Below are positions 62,780 through 64,000 of a DNA stretch of 64,000 bases, piece by piece. Source of the DNA: Gordonibacter urolithinfaciens (GTDB lineage Bacteria; Actinomycetota; Coriobacteriia; Coriobacteriales; Eggerthellaceae); assembly GCF_900199375.1 (NCBI RefSeq), contig NZ_LT900217.1, positions 1,984,001-2,048,000 on the forward strand, written 5' to 3'. The translations under genes and the position numbers were made by a program. The first letter of the stretch is position 1. Every line of letters starts with the position of its first letter. The notes below the pieces were generated by a model. That model was not told the origin of the DNA, did no database searches, and saw nothing but the letters and a program-made list of their open reading frames with translations.

Positions 62780-62781
62780 CA

Positions 62782-63120
62782 ATGGCCCAGTACGGAATCT
62801 TGGTTGACTACGAATGGTGCACGGGCTGCCATTCGTGCGAGTTCGCATGCCAGATGGAGCACGGCTACCCGGTGGGGCAGACGGGCATCCTGGTGAACGA
62901 GATAGGCCCGTGGAAGATCGACGAGGACGTGTGGCAGCTGGCCTACATGCCGGTGCCCACCGACCAGTGCGACCTGTGCGCTGCGCGCCAGGCTCTCGGC
63001 AAGGTGCCTACCTGCGTGCAGCACTGCCAGGCGAAATGCCTGGAGTACGGCCCTCTGGAGGAGCTGAACGCCAAGCTGGCCGCCAAGACGAAGCAGGCGG
63101 TGTTCGCCCTCGGCGAGTAA
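62782..63120 (+). CDS. ferredoxin-like 4Fe-4S subunit of the molybdoenzyme
   Basis: 112 aa, two bases after the catalytic subunit, site GGTGAG. The first cluster motif is WCTGCHSCEFACQMEHGYP (C-x2-C-x2-C-x3-C) and the second region has DQCDLCAARQALGKVPTCVQ followed by HCQAKCLEYG. It is a DmsB/NrfC-type electron-transfer subunit, but short, with at most two or three clusters. It should pass electrons to or from the Mo subunit. No membrane anchor subunit follows, so the electron donor is soluble or encoded elsewhere. Confidence 0.9.
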   Translation: MAQYGILVDYEWCTGCHSCEFACQMEHGYPVGQTGILVNEIGPWKIDEDVWQLAYMPVPTDQCDLCAARQALGKVPTCVQHCQAKCLEYGPLEELNAKLAAKTKQAVFALGE

Positions 63121-63128
63121 GCAAGGGG

Positions 63129-63159
63129 CCCGCGTCCCGGCTGCGTGCCGGGACGCGGG
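63129..63159 (+). terminator. strong hairpin after the molybdoenzyme operon
   Basis: CCCGCGTCCCGGC (63129-63141) and GCCGGGACGCGGG (63147-63159) form a perfect 13-bp stem with a 5-nt loop, 8 bp past the stop. No T tract. It is followed by two copies of GCGGCCGGCC (63163 and 63181), each self-complementary. Confidence 0.6.
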
Positions 63160-63335
63160 TCAGCGGCCGGCCGTGAGACTGCGGCCGGCCGAGTCGTCGC
63201 ATGCAGGAAAGCGGCTGGACATGCGACGCATACCCTCCAAAGTCTGCCAGAATTCGAAAAATCTGATGCGCGGCACGAGGCGGAGAAGGCGTTTTGCGCT
63301 GCCGTGACAGAATCTTTGTGTGGAAAGGGGCCGTT

Positions 63336-64000
63336 GTGGATACCATCGTGCTGCTCGTCGCGGTTGTGGCGGGCCTCGTGGCGTTGGAGCTGCTGGGCAT
63401 GCGCGCGTACCGTCGCCATCGTGCACGCAAGCAGGCGGCGTTCACGCGGGAGAACGTGGGCGCGGTCTACGACGACCTGCAGGCCGCCCGCGCCCGATGC
63501 CTGGCGGAGAAACGCGCGTTCGCCCTGTTGGCCGATGCCGCCCGCTCGGCCGGCCGCCCGGAGGACGGTGCCGTGCTGGACGCGTTGGCGGCTGGCGAGC
63601 GGGCTCACCTGGCTGCGATCGAGGCCTTCCGCGGGCCGCTGCATGCCGAGAGCGTCGATCCGGCGGCGTACACGTCCCTGCCGTCGAGCTTGGACGACGC
63701 CCTGCGCGTCGCGTCCGGGCGGCTCGATGATTGGAGTACGGGGGCTTGCCGCGACGCCGCCGCGCGCGCCCGCGTGCGCGGCTACCGCGACATCGCGAAG
63801 CTCTACCGCCAGCTGCAGGAGGTGGAGCAGGCCGCCGCGTGCCTCTGCCTCGATATGGCCGAGGGCGCCCGTCCTGCCGGGCTCTTCTCGCTCTGCCCGG
63901 CCTGCGGCCTCGTCGTGGCCGGCCGTCGTCCCGCTTTCTGCACCGTGTGCGCGAAGCCTGGCTTCGAGTTCGACGACGTGGCGATGCCCGCAATGCCGGA
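63336..64000 (+). CDS. membrane-anchored protein with rubredoxin-like C-terminal motif (3' end outside window)
   Basis: At least 221 aa from the GTG at 63336 (GGAAAGG site); no stop before the right edge. N-terminal membrane helix (TIVLLVAVVAGLVALELLG) followed by a helical domain of ~160 residues (VYDDLQAARARCLAEKRAFA; ARVRGYRDIAKLYRQLQEVE). It then has CPACGLVVAGRRPAFCTVCA, a rubredoxin-type pair of CxxC knuckles like the end of rubrerythrin. The helical part has Glu residues in rubrerythrin-like spacing (EKRAF, ERAHLAAIEAF, EVEQAAA) but I cannot verify a diiron site. It may be an oxygen or peroxide defence protein at the membrane. Confidence 0.6.
   Translation, partial: MDTIVLLVAVVAGLVALELLGMRAYRRHRARKQAAFTRENVGAVYDDLQAARARCLAEKRAFALLADAARSAGRPEDGAVLDALAAGERAHLAAIEAFRGPLHAESVDPAAYTSLPSSLDDALRVASGRLDDWSTGACRDAAARARVRGYRDIAKLYRQLQEVEQAAACLCLDMAEGARPAGLFSLCPACGLVVAGRRPAFCTVCAKPGFEFDDVAMPAMP

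Overview
The window is GC-rich (about two thirds G+C by eye) and very gene-dense, with many 1-14 bp gene overlaps and GTG or TTG starts. It has no secretin or outer-membrane genes. The content points to an anaerobic monoderm actinobacterium of the Coriobacteriia, most likely an Eggerthella-like member of the Eggerthellaceae. Supporting genes are tandem Tad pili, FeoB-type ferrous iron uptake, a DMSO-reductase-family molybdoenzyme with its own ferredoxin-like partner, a DDAH-family hydrolase and biotin salvage. This assignment is inference; no 16S gene is present.

Layout. 1-20580 (+): a long, tightly packed Tad pilus locus made of two consecutive sets. Set 1 has a CpaB-like SAF protein, TadZ, TadA, TadB, TadC, an Flp pilin and TadE/TadG-like pseudopilins. 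After three accessory genes and one prepilin peptidase, set 2 has a second pilin, pseudopilins, SAF protein, TadA, TadB and TadC. Set 2 has no TadZ or peptidase of its own, so the sets probably share them. The locus ends with a predicted Tat-exported ricin-type lectin protein. 20595-21311: a hicAB toxin-antitoxin module with a palindrome inside its promoter. 21377-26748: an ABC-2 exporter divergent from a NarL-type two-component system. 26892-31865: a small NrdD-tail-like protein, a ModE-like regulator, threonine synthase, a HigA antitoxin remnant and a CopB-like ATPase split by a frameshift.

31983-36932: an iron region with two feoA genes, feoB, a Cys-rich membrane peptide and a DtxR-family regulator. 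Three copies of a 16-bp GTTA-N8-TAAC box lie here, one on a promoter that drives no visible gene and may make a small RNA. A perfect parS centromere site (32468-32483) lies between the feoA genes. 37130-57547: housekeeping genes (FtsB/DivIC-like, Ppx/GppA, tRNA-Leu, prenyl synthase, lrgAB, DDAH, RumA-like methyltransferase, GGDEF-EAL protein, cysK, tilS, maf, hpt, ftsH, a folP-folK fusion, birA and a MATE pump). The divIC-tilS-hpt-ftsH-folP-cysK grouping recalls the origin-proximal cluster of Bacillus, which fits the parS site.

57696-64000: bioY with a BirA-like operator, fabH, a degenerate 0.9-kb intergenic stretch, a molybdopterin oxidoreductase with its 4Fe-4S subunit, and a truncated membrane-anchored protein with a rubredoxin-like end. 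Coordinates of starts, motifs and sites were worked out by hand; residue positions are approximate.
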